Source: Tenrec ecaudatus (lineage: Eukaryota; Chordata; Mammalia; Afrosoricida; Tenrecidae). From it: a DNA stretch of 64,000 bases. Numbering within the stretch: position 1 is the first letter of the stretch; every line of letters starts with the position of its first letter. The stretch covers positions 250,246,812 through 250,310,811 of the forward strand of contig NC_134531.1 of the NCBI RefSeq assembly GCF_050624435.1, given 5' to 3'. A program made the translations under genes and the position numbers. The notes under the pieces are model-generated. The model ran no database searches. It had not been told where the DNA came from and worked only from the letters and a program-made list of their open reading frames with translations. Below are positions 44,110 through 57,264 of this stretch, piece after piece.

Positions 44110-46208
44110 GCTCCTCAGGTTGAATGGCACTCAAGGTATGATTGAGAAATAACTGCTTCCTCAATTGGACAGTCAACAATAATTATATGGATGGAGCAGG
44201 TTTTTGAGACCTTGATTGGTTCATGGGACATGACCCAAAAGGAGAAGAATCAGCTGTAAGCATCCATTACTAATCAAAACATGGAATGTACAAAGTATGA
44301 ATCTAGAAAATTGGAAGTGGTAAAAAATGAAATGGAATACATAAAATGGATAGCCTACGTATTTAAGAGCTGAAATGGACTGGTATTGGCCATTTTGAAT
44401 CAGGCAATCATATAGTTAGCTATGCCAGGAATGACAAATTCAACAGGAACAGGTTCACATTCATTGTCAAGAATATTTCAAAAAAGGTCAGTGCAGTCTG
44501 TGATAAGTTGATGTCTATACACCTATAAGGAAGTCCAGTTAATGCAGCTATTATTCAAATGTATGTACCAAGCATTTAAGGCCAGACCGATGATTTTTTT
44601 ATCACAATTATCTGTTGTCAACAGCATAACTGGTGACTATATACATGGACCTTGGCAGATGAAATTTGTTGGTTTCTAATTAACTCTATCCATGGGAAGA
44701 GATGATGGAGAAGCTCAGTATTAGCAGACAATGTGAAACCAGGGGCAGTCTGTAAAAGAAATATCAATTTCTCATATGAAAGTTAAAGCTGAAGCTGAAT
44801 CATATTATAACAAGCCTATGAGCTGAATACACCCCACCTGAATTTAGAGAATATCTCATGAGAAGATTTGACACATTGATCACAAAAGACAGAAGACCTG
44901 ACTAGTTAAGGGAAAGAAGATGTGAAACCAGGACCATCATTGCTGACATTGAATGGCTCTTGGTTGAAACTGAAGAATACCAAAAAGATGCTTACTTGTG
45001 TTTTCTTGACTATGCAAAAGAATCTGCCCGTGTGGATCAAAATGAACTATGGTTAACATTGCAAAGAAGAACAAACAAATGTGTCTTGGAGGAGGAACAT
45101 TTTATTGTGCTAATGGATAACCTGTTCATGGAACAAGAGGCAGTAATTCTAACAGAGCATTACTGCACGGTTTAAAATCAGGAAAGTTGTGTGTCAAGGT
45201 CATGTCCTTTCACCATATTTGTTCAATTTGTATGATGAACAAATAATTAAAATTAAACCATTTAAAGAAAAAGAAGGCACCAGAATTGGAGGAAGAATTA
45301 ACCAGGAAAAAATTGAGCCTTTCTACACCTATAAAAAGTTATACATAATATTGGAAACTCATAGGAGCAGTTCAGGCCTATGTGGTAGCTATGAGTCAGA
45401 ATTGACTTGATGGCACTGAGATTGAGTTTTATTTTTATTGGTGGATGACCAAGCTAGCCTACTGAAATCGAGGACGACTTGAGATACTTGCTGAAGATCA
45501 AAGATGCTAGCCTTCAGTATGTATTATAACTCGATGTAAAGAAAACAAAAATTCACCACCAATAGACAGTATCTATTGGACCAACAGATAATTAGAGGAC
45601 ATAGTGAAATTGTTAATGATTTCATTTTACATTTCATTTTCATTGTGCTGAATCCACAATCCACACTCATGAATGCAGCAGTCAAGAAATCAAGCGAAAC
45701 ATTTTATTGGGTCAGATCCCTTTATAGTGTTAAAGAGTAGAGATGTTAGTTACATCGAGGATAAGGTACAGCTGACCAAAGCCGTGGGATTTTCAATCAC
45801 TCCACACATGTGAAAATTGGACAGTGAATACGAAATACTAGAGAACTGATGCACTTGAATTATAGTGTTGGCAAAGAATATTGAAAGTTTAATGAACTGC
45901 CAGAAGAACAAACACATTTGTCTTGGAGGAAGTACAGTCAGAATGCTCTTTAGAAGGTGAGGATGAAGAGAATTTGCCTCATGTACATTCAGAATTTTAT
46001 CAAGAGGAGTCCCTGGAAAGGGCGGCCAGGTTTAGTAAAGTAGAGGGGCAGTGAAGGAGAGGAAGAACCTCAACGAGATAGATTGACTATGGCTGCAAAA
46101 ATGAACTCAAACCAAAAAAGTGGAAGGTGATGGAGGACTGGGCAGTGCTTTGTCTGTGGTGCATGGATCTCTATGCGTTGGAATCAACTCGAAGGCATCT
46201 AACAACAA
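44110..46208 (+). mobile_element. BovB/RTE LINE, internally deleted and decayed
   Basis: It begins in the endonuclease region (ATGGAATGTACAAAGTATGA at 44,281) and ends at AACTCGAAGGCATCTAACAA (46,185), the BovB terminus shared with AfroSINE. Reverse transcriptase pieces remain: FLDYAKESARVDQNELW (from about 45,002) and, in another frame, CQGHVLSPYLFNLY (from 45,192), the RQGCxLSPxLFN motif. Large parts of the normal ~3-kb coding region are missing and several frame changes occur. Not active. Confidence 0.85.
45318..45432 (+). mobile_element. AfroSINE 3' fragment within BovB
   Basis: GTAGCTATGAGTCAGAATTG followed by ACTTGATGGCACTGAG is an AfroSINE 3' end that interrupts the BovB sequence in the middle of the reverse transcriptase region. 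The left border is uncertain. Confidence 0.65.
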
Positions 46209-46679
46209 AAAGAAAAAGTATTTTGTGAGGTTTCTTGGTAGTGTTATTAAAGCAAGGATGCTTTAATATGATATGAAATAAATATATATATAATAGGTTT
46301 CTTTGGGGGGGGAAAATCCCCAGATTCCTTATCCCTCAAACCTAAATAATGGTTTGAGTGGCTTATAAAAAAAGAAGAAGATGAAAAGTGAAATTGAAAT
46401 ATACTTGGAACCTTTCATGAGAAGATCATCTGAAACCAACAAAATAACTAACCAAAGCAAAGCAATGGTGCTTTTGCCTCTGTTTTCCTTCTTGTGTTTG
46501 GAATTCAAGCAATACCATTTAATACTGTGATGATGGTCAAGCAACAAGCCAGAAAGAGCATACAATAGTAGAACCCCTTTGGAAAACTCGCAGTTTCTTA
46601 TACAATTAAGCCTATATCTACACTGGACTCAGGAATTCCGCTGCTAGTTATTTCCACAAGAGAAATAACCACCCATTTC
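46209..46679. other. Intron sequence without recognised features
   Basis: Apart from a (TA)n-rich stretch at 46,279-46,295 and a G run at 46,305-46,312, nothing is recognised. Confidence 0.45.
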
Positions 46680-46812
46680 CAGGGAAATAGTGGATTATTA
46701 TGTCAGGCTGCTAACCACAGGTAAGCAGTTCAAAGCCACCAGCACATTCATGGGAGAAAGACGAAGATTTCGACTCCCATAAAGTGTTACAGTTACAGAA
46801 AACCCACAGGGG
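46680..46812 (+). mobile_element. AfroSINE, 3' end replaced
   Basis: Contains CAGGCTGCTAACCACAGGTA, TTCAAAGCCACCAGCACATT and GGGAGAAAGACGAAGATTTC, then stops at AAACCCACAGGGG, the usual mid-point, where an endogenous retrovirus fragment begins. Confidence 0.8.
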
Positions 46813-46934
46813 AAGATCCATTATATTGATGATATTATGCTGATTGGACCCACTAAGGACGATGTATCAAAGACTCTAGATTCATTGGTACAATATCTAC
46901 GTACAAGAGGTTGGGAAACTAACCCAACGAAGAT
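46813..46934 (+). pseudogene. Endogenous retrovirus pol fragment (reverse transcriptase)
   Basis: About 40 open codons containing YIDD (46,822-46,833), the reverse transcriptase active-site motif, and further on RGWETNP. The spacing is that of class I (gammaretrovirus-like) elements. There is no adjoining viral sequence on either side: an AfroSINE precedes and a BovB piece follows. Confidence 0.75.
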
Positions 46935-47220
46935 TTCAAAAAAGGTCAGTGCAGTCTGTGATAAGTTGATGTCTATACACCTATAAGGAAGTCCAGTTAA
47001 TGCAGCTATTATTCAAATGTATGTACCAAGCATTTAAGGCAAGACCGATGATTTTTTATCACAATTATCTGTTTTCAAAGGGCAAAGACTGTACAGATGT
47101 GCTTTATACAATTGATGTATGTATATGTATGAACTGTGATAAGAATTGTATGAGCCCCAATAAATTGTTAAAAAAAAAACAAACAACAGCAGGAAGGAAG
47201 GAAAAAAAACAATCAAAAAA
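46933..47220 (+). mobile_element. Chimeric insertion: BovB piece joined to an L1 terminus
   Basis: 46,933-47,073 repeats 44,475-44,616 of the BovB element with only two visible differences (one base, one T-run length). At 47,074 it switches to the L1 second-type terminus (GGGCAAAGACTGTACAGATG onwards) and ends CCCAATAAATTG plus A run. AACGAAGAT occurs at 46,926-46,934 and 47,219-47,227 and may be the target duplication. Confidence 0.8.
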
Positions 47221-47322
47221 CGAAGATGCTTCTGAGTGCTAGAGTCTTGTCTACAGGGGATGAATAAATCAATGTTTCATAGTTATATGTGTAAATGTGT
47301 ATTTTGGTTTTATTTTCATTGG

Positions 47323-47508
47323 ACCCCTGAAGGTGCAGTGGTTATGCTTTGGGCTACAACCTACATGGTTGGCAGTTTGAAACCACTAGCAGCTCCACCG
47401 TGGAAGAAAGACTGGGCTTTCTCCTTCAGTAAACAATTACAGTCTCATAACCAACCCACAGGGGTTACCAGGAGCAGCACTCAGAGTTTGGTTTGGGTTT
47501 TCAGTCTT
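47323..47508 (+). mobile_element. AfroSINE
   Basis: GGTTGGCAGTTTGAAACCAC (47,368), AGACTGGGCTTTCTCC and ACAATTACAGTCTCATAACC mark a plus-strand copy, full length. Confidence 0.82.
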
Positions 47509-47740
47509 CATTAGAGATTATATTATGTTAGGGAAAAGGGGTATTGGTACATAGAAAATATATTATGACTGAGAGATGTGTAACTCTAACTAGTAAAAAG
47601 GAAAGATGAACTTGCTCTGTCCATCCCTTATCATCAGGGAAACTGTTAGCAATTGAAGAGCGATCACTTCGATGACTGCTGTCAGTGGAGGTGGGGAGAG
47701 GGGGTGTGAATAGTGGAGAAGAAGAAAACTAGTTGTTTAC

Positions 47741-47870
47741 CTGGTAGGGTCAGTTCTTCCAATTCGATCACGGAACGACTGCTGCTAAAATAGTCCTTCA
47801 GCAATTTCTGTAGGTCTTCAGGGGCTCCTGGTTTGGGTTCTGATTTTGCAAGAATATCAGTAATTTTCTT
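47741..47870 (-). CDS. CMSS1: CMSS1 internal exon ([15 protein letters not shown])
   Basis: An exon of 130 bases between acceptor ...CATATCTTAG and donor GTAAAC. It encodes [20 protein letters not shown], then [20 protein letters not shown] and TLP with one base of the next codon. This is the human segment with minor changes ([10 protein letters not shown] for LMKDYYSSRR). Entered in phase 0. Confidence 0.95.
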
Positions 47871-49656
47871 CTAAGATATGAGGAAAAATGGGAAGATATA
47901 TTAGAATGGGATTTGGTTGAGGATAGGTTGATTTAAATTGAATGTAGCATTTGTTAGTTGTCAAGTGTGAATGTGGGTCTACTTAGGTGAACTTGAAAAA
48001 AAATTGACAAATATTTTTTTGGACAAAACTATCACTTTGGAAAATGCACAGTAGAAGAGCTAAGGGGTTACTAGTAATGATTGGACCTAGGGCTTGGAGG
48101 AGAACTGAAATTCTTGTAGGCATCTCTGGACTAGGATATGACTCTGCTAAAAATGAGGAAATCTTGTTGCTATGGAACACTAGCTGATTTGCTTTTCTTG
48201 GAGGATGAATTTCTTGCCCAACCTGACTTTTGAGGTGCTGAGTCTGTCATTTTTGGGTTTCTGGGATCAGAACAGAAATTTCAGGAGTACTCAGAGCACA
48301 GGCGGCAGTGAACGGTGGTGTTTGACCTAGGCTTCTCAAGTTTTAGGAGACTGTCATAAAATAGTCTATGGGAAGTAGACCACATTTACAGGAAATAATT
48401 TACAACATCTATTTTGATTTGGACTCATTTGTGTAGCACTTCATGAATGCCTGCAGTGTAGGAACACACAATTGTTCCTTCAATTTTCAGCATAAACTTC
48501 CCTTCTCACTTCCTTCTAAGGTTTCACCAAACATCCAGAAAGCACCCTTTCCCTGTCTCCTCCCTCTCCTCCCTGCAGCCATTGCCCTTCCTTCCGCAGC
48601 ATTCTCAATACTACACCACTGCCAAGATTGGTCAAGGTTTTGTCAAATGAATTAACTTAGAAATATGTCATCAGTGGGCACATGTTAATGTGACCTAAGG
48701 CAAGGCTAAACTCTCTAGGGAGAGTTCTGACCTGGAGCCACCAAGAAGTTAACACTCCTGAAAGCCATTAGTGTGCAAACTATCAAAGAGAAGTTAGTCA
48801 CTTCTTTAAGGGCTTGCCAGACCTCAACCAATTTGGCATCTCTTGTCTTCCTATTTGGCCATTTGTGAGAAAAGAAAACATATGCACAGACCCTCTTAGT
48901 TTTCTAAAAGCTTGCTGTTTAAATAATTGGGTTGAGTCCATCTTCTTTCCTCTAATCCCAATCATATTTCCTCTGCTGACTGCAGCAGAGGACCTTTTTT
49001 GGCAGGGAGAGAATCACACTGCTGTTTGCGCAACTGTGGTGGAAGGCCAAAGCTAAGCATTCTTTCTCCTAGGTTGAAACATGAGACAGCTTGTGTAGGA
49101 GCAAAAGAGGCTTCCCTACGTGGACAGGCAAATGTGAAAAGGGAAGGGAGCTTAGTAGCCTGAAATTCCAAATTAGGGTCAGAAATACCTATGTTTATAC
49201 TACCTTTAGCTGCTTATTATTTCCTTGTATTAGTACTCAAATGTCTAAGGTCTGAAAGACTAGACTCCATAGACTAGACTCCAAAGAAAAGGAAGGTTGG
49301 TAAGTTTCTTTTCTGGGAAATCTGATTCATGATGGTTGCACTCCAGCTCATCCCGAGTCGGAGAGGCTAGAGGACAAGATGGCAGTAGGCCCTTTCCAGA
49401 GTTGGAAACGCAAGCCTGACCATTTCGCCAGAGTGAAAACAGGGTAGATGGCAGAGAGGCTTGATGCTCCTCGAGACGGACAGAAGTCAGAAAAATAAAA
49501 TAAAACAATATTTAGCGACAGCAGAAATACGGTGCTGAACCTGACAAATGTCCTTATCTCTGAAGTATTAGAATGATTGCCTTCTCAAAGTACCATGTGT
49601 ACAAGTGTGAGGAAAATCCTAAGAGGCCCCACTTCATACGCAATTATTAAGATTAC
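47871..49656. other. CMSS1 intron, no recognised repeats
   Basis: This 1.8-kb intron between two exons contains no L1 or AfroSINE copy that I can recognise, in contrast to its surroundings. A pyrimidine-rich stretch lies at 48,547-48,600. Confidence 0.5.
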
Positions 49657-49728
49657 CTTTTTCCTCCTCTTGGTCTTTGTGGCCTCCTGCTTTGTTTCCT
49701 TTGGTTGTATCAAGAAACATTCTTTAGG
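49657..49728 (-). CDS. CMSS1: CMSS1 internal exon (PKECFLIQPKE), most upstream found
   Basis: An exon of 72 bases, 24 codons, between acceptor ...TCTCTTCACAG and donor GTAATC. It encodes PKECFLIQPKETKQEATKTK then RRKK, a basic segment likely to serve nucleolar location. It corresponds to human residues from about 52. The preceding exons, encoding the acidic N-terminus, were not found up to 64,000. Confidence 0.94.
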
Positions 49729-50138
49729 CTGTGAAGAGATACAAAGAAGAAAAATTTCATCTTATATGAGATGTCAGTGAATGGTATCAATCGCTAAACG
49801 TCCCATGCCATGCATGTATTCTTCAGGATCTCCTGGTAACAGCTACAGACAAATCGCGGCAGAGACAGACACTCACTGTAGACTGTAATGCAGGGGCTGG
49901 GTTGGGAGAACACGGGGCAGACAAAAAGGACCGAGGAATTCCGGCTGGGAAGCCTGTGCACAAGTGTTGACCAGTGTAACCGTGTATATGACCATTTGCG
50001 GGAGCAGTATAAGGCACTCAAGATTAACATAGTGAACTGGGTTATAAAATCCAGGCAGAAATATATATGATTAAGATGTAATAGGATAGTCTTTGACTAG
50101 AGTGGGATTTTCCATGAATTAGTTATCTGTGATTCTGC
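49729..50138. other. Sequence without recognised features
   Basis: No repeat, exon or RNA gene recognised. Confidence 0.45.
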
Positions 50139-50151
50139 ATTTCACATCACT

Positions 50152-50314
50152 GTTTTTTTTTAAAATAATTTTATTAGGGGCTTATACAACTCCTATCACA
50201 ATCCATACATACATCAATGTGCAAAGCACATTTGTACATTCATTGCCCTCATCATTTTCAAAGCATTTGCTCTCCACTTAAGCCCCTGGCATCAGCTCCT
50301 CATTTTTTTCTCGC
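50152..50314 (-). mobile_element. L1 3' end insertion
   Basis: A 160-base minus-strand copy: T run, ATTTTATTAGGGGCTTATAC, then CACTTAAGCCCCTGGCATCA. Target duplication TCACATCACTGTT at 50,139-50,151 and 50,316-50,328. Confidence 0.88.
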
Positions 50315-50328
50315 TCACATCACTGTTA

Positions 50329-51650
50329 TTTTTTAATTTTAAAATCATGCATTGTCCAAAATACAACTGTCCTTCCTCTTTTCAATAAGCATAGAAAATC
50401 TAAAACAGGATATATTTACTGACATTTTTATAAAAGCAGTTTCATCTATGGTGACTACAAAGTGAATGTTTTTGCTGATGGTCTTGGTCCACAGCACCCA
50501 GAATAATCTATTTTGTCTGTTGCCTTGCCTATTTAGTACCCTATATAGTTGAGTGCTATTTTTTAATCCCAAGGATTTTTATTTGTTCTTGATTGTAGAA
50601 AAATGGTAAAATTGGACTGAGACCTTGATTTATAAAAAAGAATGCCTCAGATTCTATATTGATTAGTCAGAAGCAGGAATACAAAATGTTTCCTGTGCTG
50701 GATCTTTCATTCAACAACTTCCAACAAGTTGCCAAGAAAGATGGAAAATGTAAAGTGAAAACATTCCGAGTTTCCCCTTAAGTTTCCAATCCAAGTGGAC
50801 AAGCACTCAGCTTAAGCTAATGAGCTACTAACCAGACTGACTCTGGGTAAAATGATTACAGATGAATCTTTCTACTCAAACTTGCAGACGGCCTGCAGAT
50901 TAAGAATGATGGTGGCCTGGAGCCAGGGAGAGACATAACACTACATAATTTCTTCACGACATGAAGCCAGGACTGGCAGTTTCTAGACTCCATTTCAGTT
51001 AGAGGAGCTGTAGATTCTAAAGGTTCGGGATTAAAGTAACATAGGAGAGTCCTGAAATGTGGGGCTCTCCTCTCAGTTAAAAGCAAAGCAAAGCAAACAA
51101 AAAAAAGCACCAAAAAAAAAAAAAAAAGCAAAAAGAGCAATTGCATCATAGCTAAAGAAAAGAAAGATCTTATGACCTAATTTCTTATTTAGAAAGTTAA
51201 GCTGCCTTTTGGATTCGGATATGCCAATTTGATGCTGGTACATGCCAATTAGAAGCTGGGCCAAGGACACTAATATGTCACAGAAGCTGCCAGATAGTCA
51301 TAAGGGTCCAATTACAAATGAGGCCAACATTCAGCTCATGCTCCTAAGGCAAAGGCCTGGATACAATTAGTAGATCCCCTAAAGACAAACTCCAGTATCT
51401 CAATAGCAAGGTCTCGGGAAGCAGGTTTAGAAATGTGCTCTATTCTCTAATTTAGAAAATGAGCTTGCTCTCAAAGTATGCTCAACTTGCCAGCCTATGT
51501 CAGGTTTACAAAGCCAATTAACTTAAACATCACACAAATCAAATCCGGAAATGAACTCAGTTATAAGGATACACAGACTCTCCAATTATGGACGAAAAAT
51601 AAAAATACAATTCTGAATCATTTATGAAGGGGTACCCCCCCCCAAAAAAA
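50329..51650. other. Sequence without recognised features
   Basis: No element recognised. An A run at 51,102-51,126 could be the tail of an old retrocopy, but nothing upstream of it supports one. Confidence 0.4.
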
Positions 51651-51654
51651 GGGG

Positions 51655-52205
51655 AATAAAAACTCCGCTGGGTGGAGCTTTCAGACCCCTAAGTCCAAAG
51701 TCTATTTTTGGGATTACTCGGGGACTTGTTGCTTTGCTCCCGTTGCTGCTCTGTTGTGCTCCTTTCCTGTTTCGCCCCAGTGTCAGAGGGTCAGACCCGG
51801 CACAGTTTGCGTGCTGTCCCCCATAGTGCTATGGGTCAGTGAGGTGATGCGTGTCTTGTGGTGGGGCCAGCCCTACAGTTCTTTCTGTGCATTGGCTGCT
51901 CTGAGCAGGTAGGTCGTCCTTGTTGCTTGGTGGGCCAGGGTGCAGTCTTCTCCCCGCCTCTCTCCTCCTCTCTTTTCCTTAGTTTAGTCCCGTGTGGTCG
52001 GGGGCAGGCCCAGCCCTCTCCCTGGGCTGTATCTTCAGTGCTGTCCTCTGTAGAGCATTCTTCTGGGGAGGGGCTGAACGTAGCTGGCACTGGGACGAGC
52101 CCTGCGGACCTCTCTGTTAGTTCCCTGCTTCATGCTGGCACGTTGCCTTCAAGGCTTGGCGCACCAGATTGAGGTCTGGTCCCTCTCGCCCTTTCTTGGT
52201 TGCCA
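51655..52205 (-). mobile_element. L1 3' UTR, upstream part
   Basis: On the minus strand it follows the order of 41,605-42,100 of the L1: GGGACCAGACCTCAATCTGG, CAGCCCCTCCCCAGAAGAAT, CCTGGCCCACCAAGCAAC and AGGGCTGGCCCCACC. More diverged than other copies, and without terminus or poly(A). Confidence 0.75.
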
Positions 52206-53288
52206 TCTTGCCCGAAGTCCCTGTCATTCCATTTATTTCTATGGAATGTAGCAATGGTAAGTATGCTGTCTGAAGGCCAACAGTTTCCTCAAAACATAAT
52301 ACATAAATAAAGGTGTCGAATGAAGAAAGAAAACACTTCATGTTCTCAGTTCTTTGCAGTGTAAAAGAAAACAAAAAGAAAGGATCGTTAAAAAGAAGAA
52401 AAGGATCTCTTATGAATGATTCTTCTGGCAAACCAATCTCAAAATTCCATTAAAATAAGAGATGAACGAAGTTAAAATGGTATGGATCTACAAAGGACCA
52501 AGAAACTACTTGCAGTGGAGAAATTTCAACAACGTTTTGGAAAGGGAAAAATGATTAAAAGTAGAAGACTTAGCCAAGGGAATGGTAGTGTCTGGAGAGG
52601 CAGAACGAACAGTAAGTTTAGTGTGTTTGACCTGCTAGACTGAAAAGGTGGAGTACTTGGAAGCATAAGATCCTAGAGACAGTGAAGAACTGAAAAGAAA
52701 GAGATTGATTGAAGGTTTACATTTAGAAAACATAGTCCCTACACCCACTCTCCCCCACCCACCCCCTCCACCCCCACTGGGCTGTGTCTCTTACCCAGGC
52801 AGTCAAGACAACTAATAAAAGCACCACTTCCTCCACCGTGTCCTTCTTGGCAGCAAACTGGGAGGGGTGGGGTAGTGGGTGCTACGAGAATCAAAAGAAC
52901 TCTGGCCCAGTGGAGAGAGAGGGCAGTGATTGAGACTCATCTCCACCACCTGTCCTTGTTCCAGAATGTCTGAAGCCAGACATACATTGTAGGCAGGAGA
53001 CAAGGGAATTGTTCTCTGGAAAAGCCGAATGGCAGTATGACATCCCTATGATAAAAACCCAGCTTGTTATTCTATCACTCACTCATGAAGTCTACTAATT
53101 ATCAAGCCCCACTCATGCACAAAACCTTCCCATCAACAATATGACTAGATAGTTCATCAGGCATCTGAGGAAAGTCTCTAACCTAACAGAAAAAGCTAAA
53201 AGCAAGCACACAGGGAGGGAAGCCAATAAACAAAGAGCCCTGAGAAAAGAGAGATAATGAAAGATTTTATAGCTTTGAAATAAACTCC
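52206..53288. other. Sequence without recognised features
   Basis: A C-rich stretch at 52,741-52,780 is the only compositional feature. No repeat or gene recognised. Confidence 0.45.
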
Positions 53289-53289
53289 C

Positions 53290-53463
53290 CCCTACACAAA
53301 AAAAGTCAACTGCCATTAAGTTCATTCTGTCCCGTACTGACACGACATAGGATTTCTGAGACTGTCAGTCTTTATGTCAGCAGACAGCCTCGTCTTTCTC
53401 ATGTGGGGTGGTAGGTGGGTTTGAACCTCTGGCCCAATACCTAAGACAGCACCACCAGGGTTC
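53290..53463 (-). mobile_element. AfroSINE
   Basis: Minus-strand copy. Complement phrases: GATTTCTGAGACTGTCAGTC (53,352), GGTGGGTTTGAACCTCTGGC (53,414) and the tRNA-like end at 53,440-53,463. Confidence 0.78.
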
Positions 53464-53720
53464 CAAGTACAGGATACTATATAAATGAACAGTCAGAAAA
53501 TATTTAAATATCAAAACAAATAGAGAATTTGATTATAAAATGTAAGTAAAGAAAATCTCCCATAAAGAAAGACAAATAGAGAAGATAGTTAAGAAGATTA
53601 GAGAACCATCCCAAAAGATTCAATATTTCAATATAAGGTATTACAGAAAAAATAGCTCACATAACACAGTGGGAGAAGTCATTATCAAAGGGAAAAAATA
53701 CAATGAAAAAATTTCTGGAA

Positions 53721-54490
53721 TGGTGAAGAAAGCTGATGGTGCCCAGATATCAAAAGATACAGCATCTGGGGGTCTTACAGGCTTGAAGGTAAACAAACAG
53801 CCATCTAGCTGAGAAGCAATAAAGCCCACATGGAAGAAGCACACCAGCCTGTGTGATCACGAGGTGTTGAAGGGATCAGGTATCAGGCATCAAGGAACAA
53901 AAAAATCATATCATTGTGAATGAGGGGGAGTCGCGGGTAGGAGATGCGCTAGTCAGGGTAGCAATGCTGAAACAAACAACTTTCCTCTAGTTCTTAAGTG
54001 CTTCCTCCTCATCCCCACTATCATGATCCCAATTCTACTTTACAAATATGGCTAGACCAGAGGATGGACACTGGTACAGATAGGAACTGGAAACACAGGG
54101 AATCTAGGACAGATGAACCCCTTAGGACCAGTTCTGAGAGTGGCAATACCAGGAGGGTAGAGCAAAGGTGGGGTAGAAGGGGGAACCGATTACAAGGCTC
54201 TACCATATAGCTTCCTCTCTGGGGGATGGATAACAGAAAAGTAGGTGAAAGGTAACATAGGACAGTGTAAGATATGACAAAATAATAATAATTTATAAAT
54301 TATCAAGGGTTCACGAGAGAAGGGTAATGGGGAGGGAGGGAGAAAATGTGGAGCTGATATCAAGGGCTCCAGTAGAAAACAAATGTTTTGAGAATCATGA
54401 GAGCCACAAATGTACAAATGTGCTTGACACAATGGATGTATGTATGGATTGTGATAAGCGTTGTACGAGCCCCCAATAAAATGATTAAAA
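53721..54490 (+). mobile_element. L1 3' UTR insertion
   Basis: A 5'-truncated copy that starts within the module and has an internal deletion near 53,930. Terminus GCCCCCAATAAAATGATT. TCTGGAAT preceded by A-rich sequence occurs at 53,713-53,720 and 54,493-54,500 and is a probable target duplication. Confidence 0.83.
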
Positions 54491-54611
54491 AACATCTGGA
54501 ATATAAAATTCCAGATTGAAATCCCATCAGGTACCCAGTAAAATGAATAAGGAAAAAAAACCTGTATAAAGTTACATTATCATCAAATTTCAGAGCACAC
54601 ACACGCAAAAA

Positions 54612-54642
54612 CAAACAAACAAACAAACAAACAAATAAAAAC
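54612..54642. repeat. (AAAC)n microsatellite
   Basis: About seven CAAA units beside the AfroSINE that follows. Confidence 0.9.
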
Positions 54643-54656
54643 AAACCGCCAAACCT

Positions 54657-54825
54657 CAACCAAACTCAGTGCCATCGGCTCATCTCACCCCTATAGGACA
54701 GGAGAGAACTGCTCTTGTGGGTATCTGACTCTGTAACACTCTATGGAGTAGAAAGCTTCATCTTTCTCCTGAAGTGGTTTCAAACTGCTGATTGTGCAGG
54801 TAGCAGCCTAATGTGTGACCACGAA
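54657..54825 (-). mobile_element. AfroSINE
   Basis: Complement phrases CAAACTCAGTGCCATCGGCT (54,661) and CATCTTTCTCCTGAAGTGG (54,759) identify a minus-strand copy with its 3' end at the CAAA repeat. Confidence 0.8.
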
Positions 54826-54928
54826 CTGGGGGAAAGAATGGCGTCACATTTCTCAACAGCAACAATGAATTAATGCTGTGAACCATGCCCTAAAAGTATT
54901 TTTAAAAATTACTTGCCAGTTATATTTT

Positions 54929-56472
<1,544 letters not shown>

Positions 56473-56487
56473 TGCCAGTTACATTTT

Positions 56488-57250
56488 CATACATAGCCAA
56501 ACTACTTACCAATCAAGTGGGCGACTAGAATAGATATTTTCATCTATGTAAGGTATCAAAATTTTCCTCCCTGCCAGATACTGAAGACTGTGCTACAGAA
56601 GCCCAAGGGGCTACCTTAAGAAGAAGGAACATACTGCGTTCAACAAGTATCCAACACAAGACAACTGAAGGGGATACTTCAGAGAAGTCTCAGGGGCTCA
56701 GCCAGTCGCAGAATAACCAGTTTAGAACAGGGTCAGAGCATGGGGATCAACAAGAAAGAGAACGATAGATGTACTTGAGCACATAGAGAATGCTATTCAT
56801 GGGCATGGGGCAGAGAAGTGGAAACACAAGGAAACAATTAAAAGTAGGAACACAACAAGCGAGAAAAATGAAGAGATGAGGGAATTAGTAACGACATGTA
56901 AATTGAGAGAGATAAGAAAAGATAGATGATCACAGCTTATCCTTTTCTAGTTGTATCCCTATGGTCAGCATAATGTAAGAGTGATGACTACTTTTACCAA
57001 AAGTGTGATCTTATGGTGTTGGCAGAGGAGGTAGGGATTGAAGAGGGACTACGGGCAGATGGAGAATGGGTCACCATATACCATGTCAGGAAACAGCAGC
57101 ACAAAGTACAACGTGGTAAGTAAGGAAAGCGGCTCCGAGAAGTTGACGGCGACTACCTCCAGGAAAGAGCCCGGGGGTGGGGGGTGGGGCAGGGTGGGCA
57201 AGGGGATGGCCTTCCTTTTCATGAAAAAAGGACGTCATGCCTGGGTTTTA
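56488..57250. other. Sequence without recognised features
   Basis: Nothing recognised apart from a G-rich stretch at 57,172-57,205. Confidence 0.45.
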
Positions 57251-57264
57251 AAATGGTGTATATC

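Larger units (their letters stand above)
7195..49728 (-). other. CMSS1: CMSS1 gene, 3' eight coding exons (gene span in window)
   Basis: CMSS1 (Cms1 ribosomal small subunit homologue, C3orf26 in human) is a nucleolar protein tied to 90S pre-ribosome/small-subunit processing through its yeast relative Cms1. The family has a helicase-like fold without helicase motifs. Eight exons read in order on the minus strand. Their lengths (72, 130, 60, 103, 61, 88, 89 and 84 coding bases) and phases join without error into 687 bases, i.e. 228 residues plus stop. The human protein has about 279 residues, so roughly the first 51 are missing. Their exons were sought upstream and not seen. All introns begin GT and end AG. 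The largest visible one (26,119-47,740) has taken in most of the L1 cluster. No frame defect is seen, so the gene is probably functional. Confidence 0.93.

Noticed and set aside
46813..46934. Remains of a locally inserted provirus
   Set aside because: Only about 120 bases of pol are present, without LTR or adjoining viral sequence, and both sides are other retroelements. It is part of a mosaic.
52741..52780. C-rich stretch as a promoter or CpG island
   Set aside because: It is a short C/A-rich low-complexity run without CpG enrichment or an adjoining first exon.
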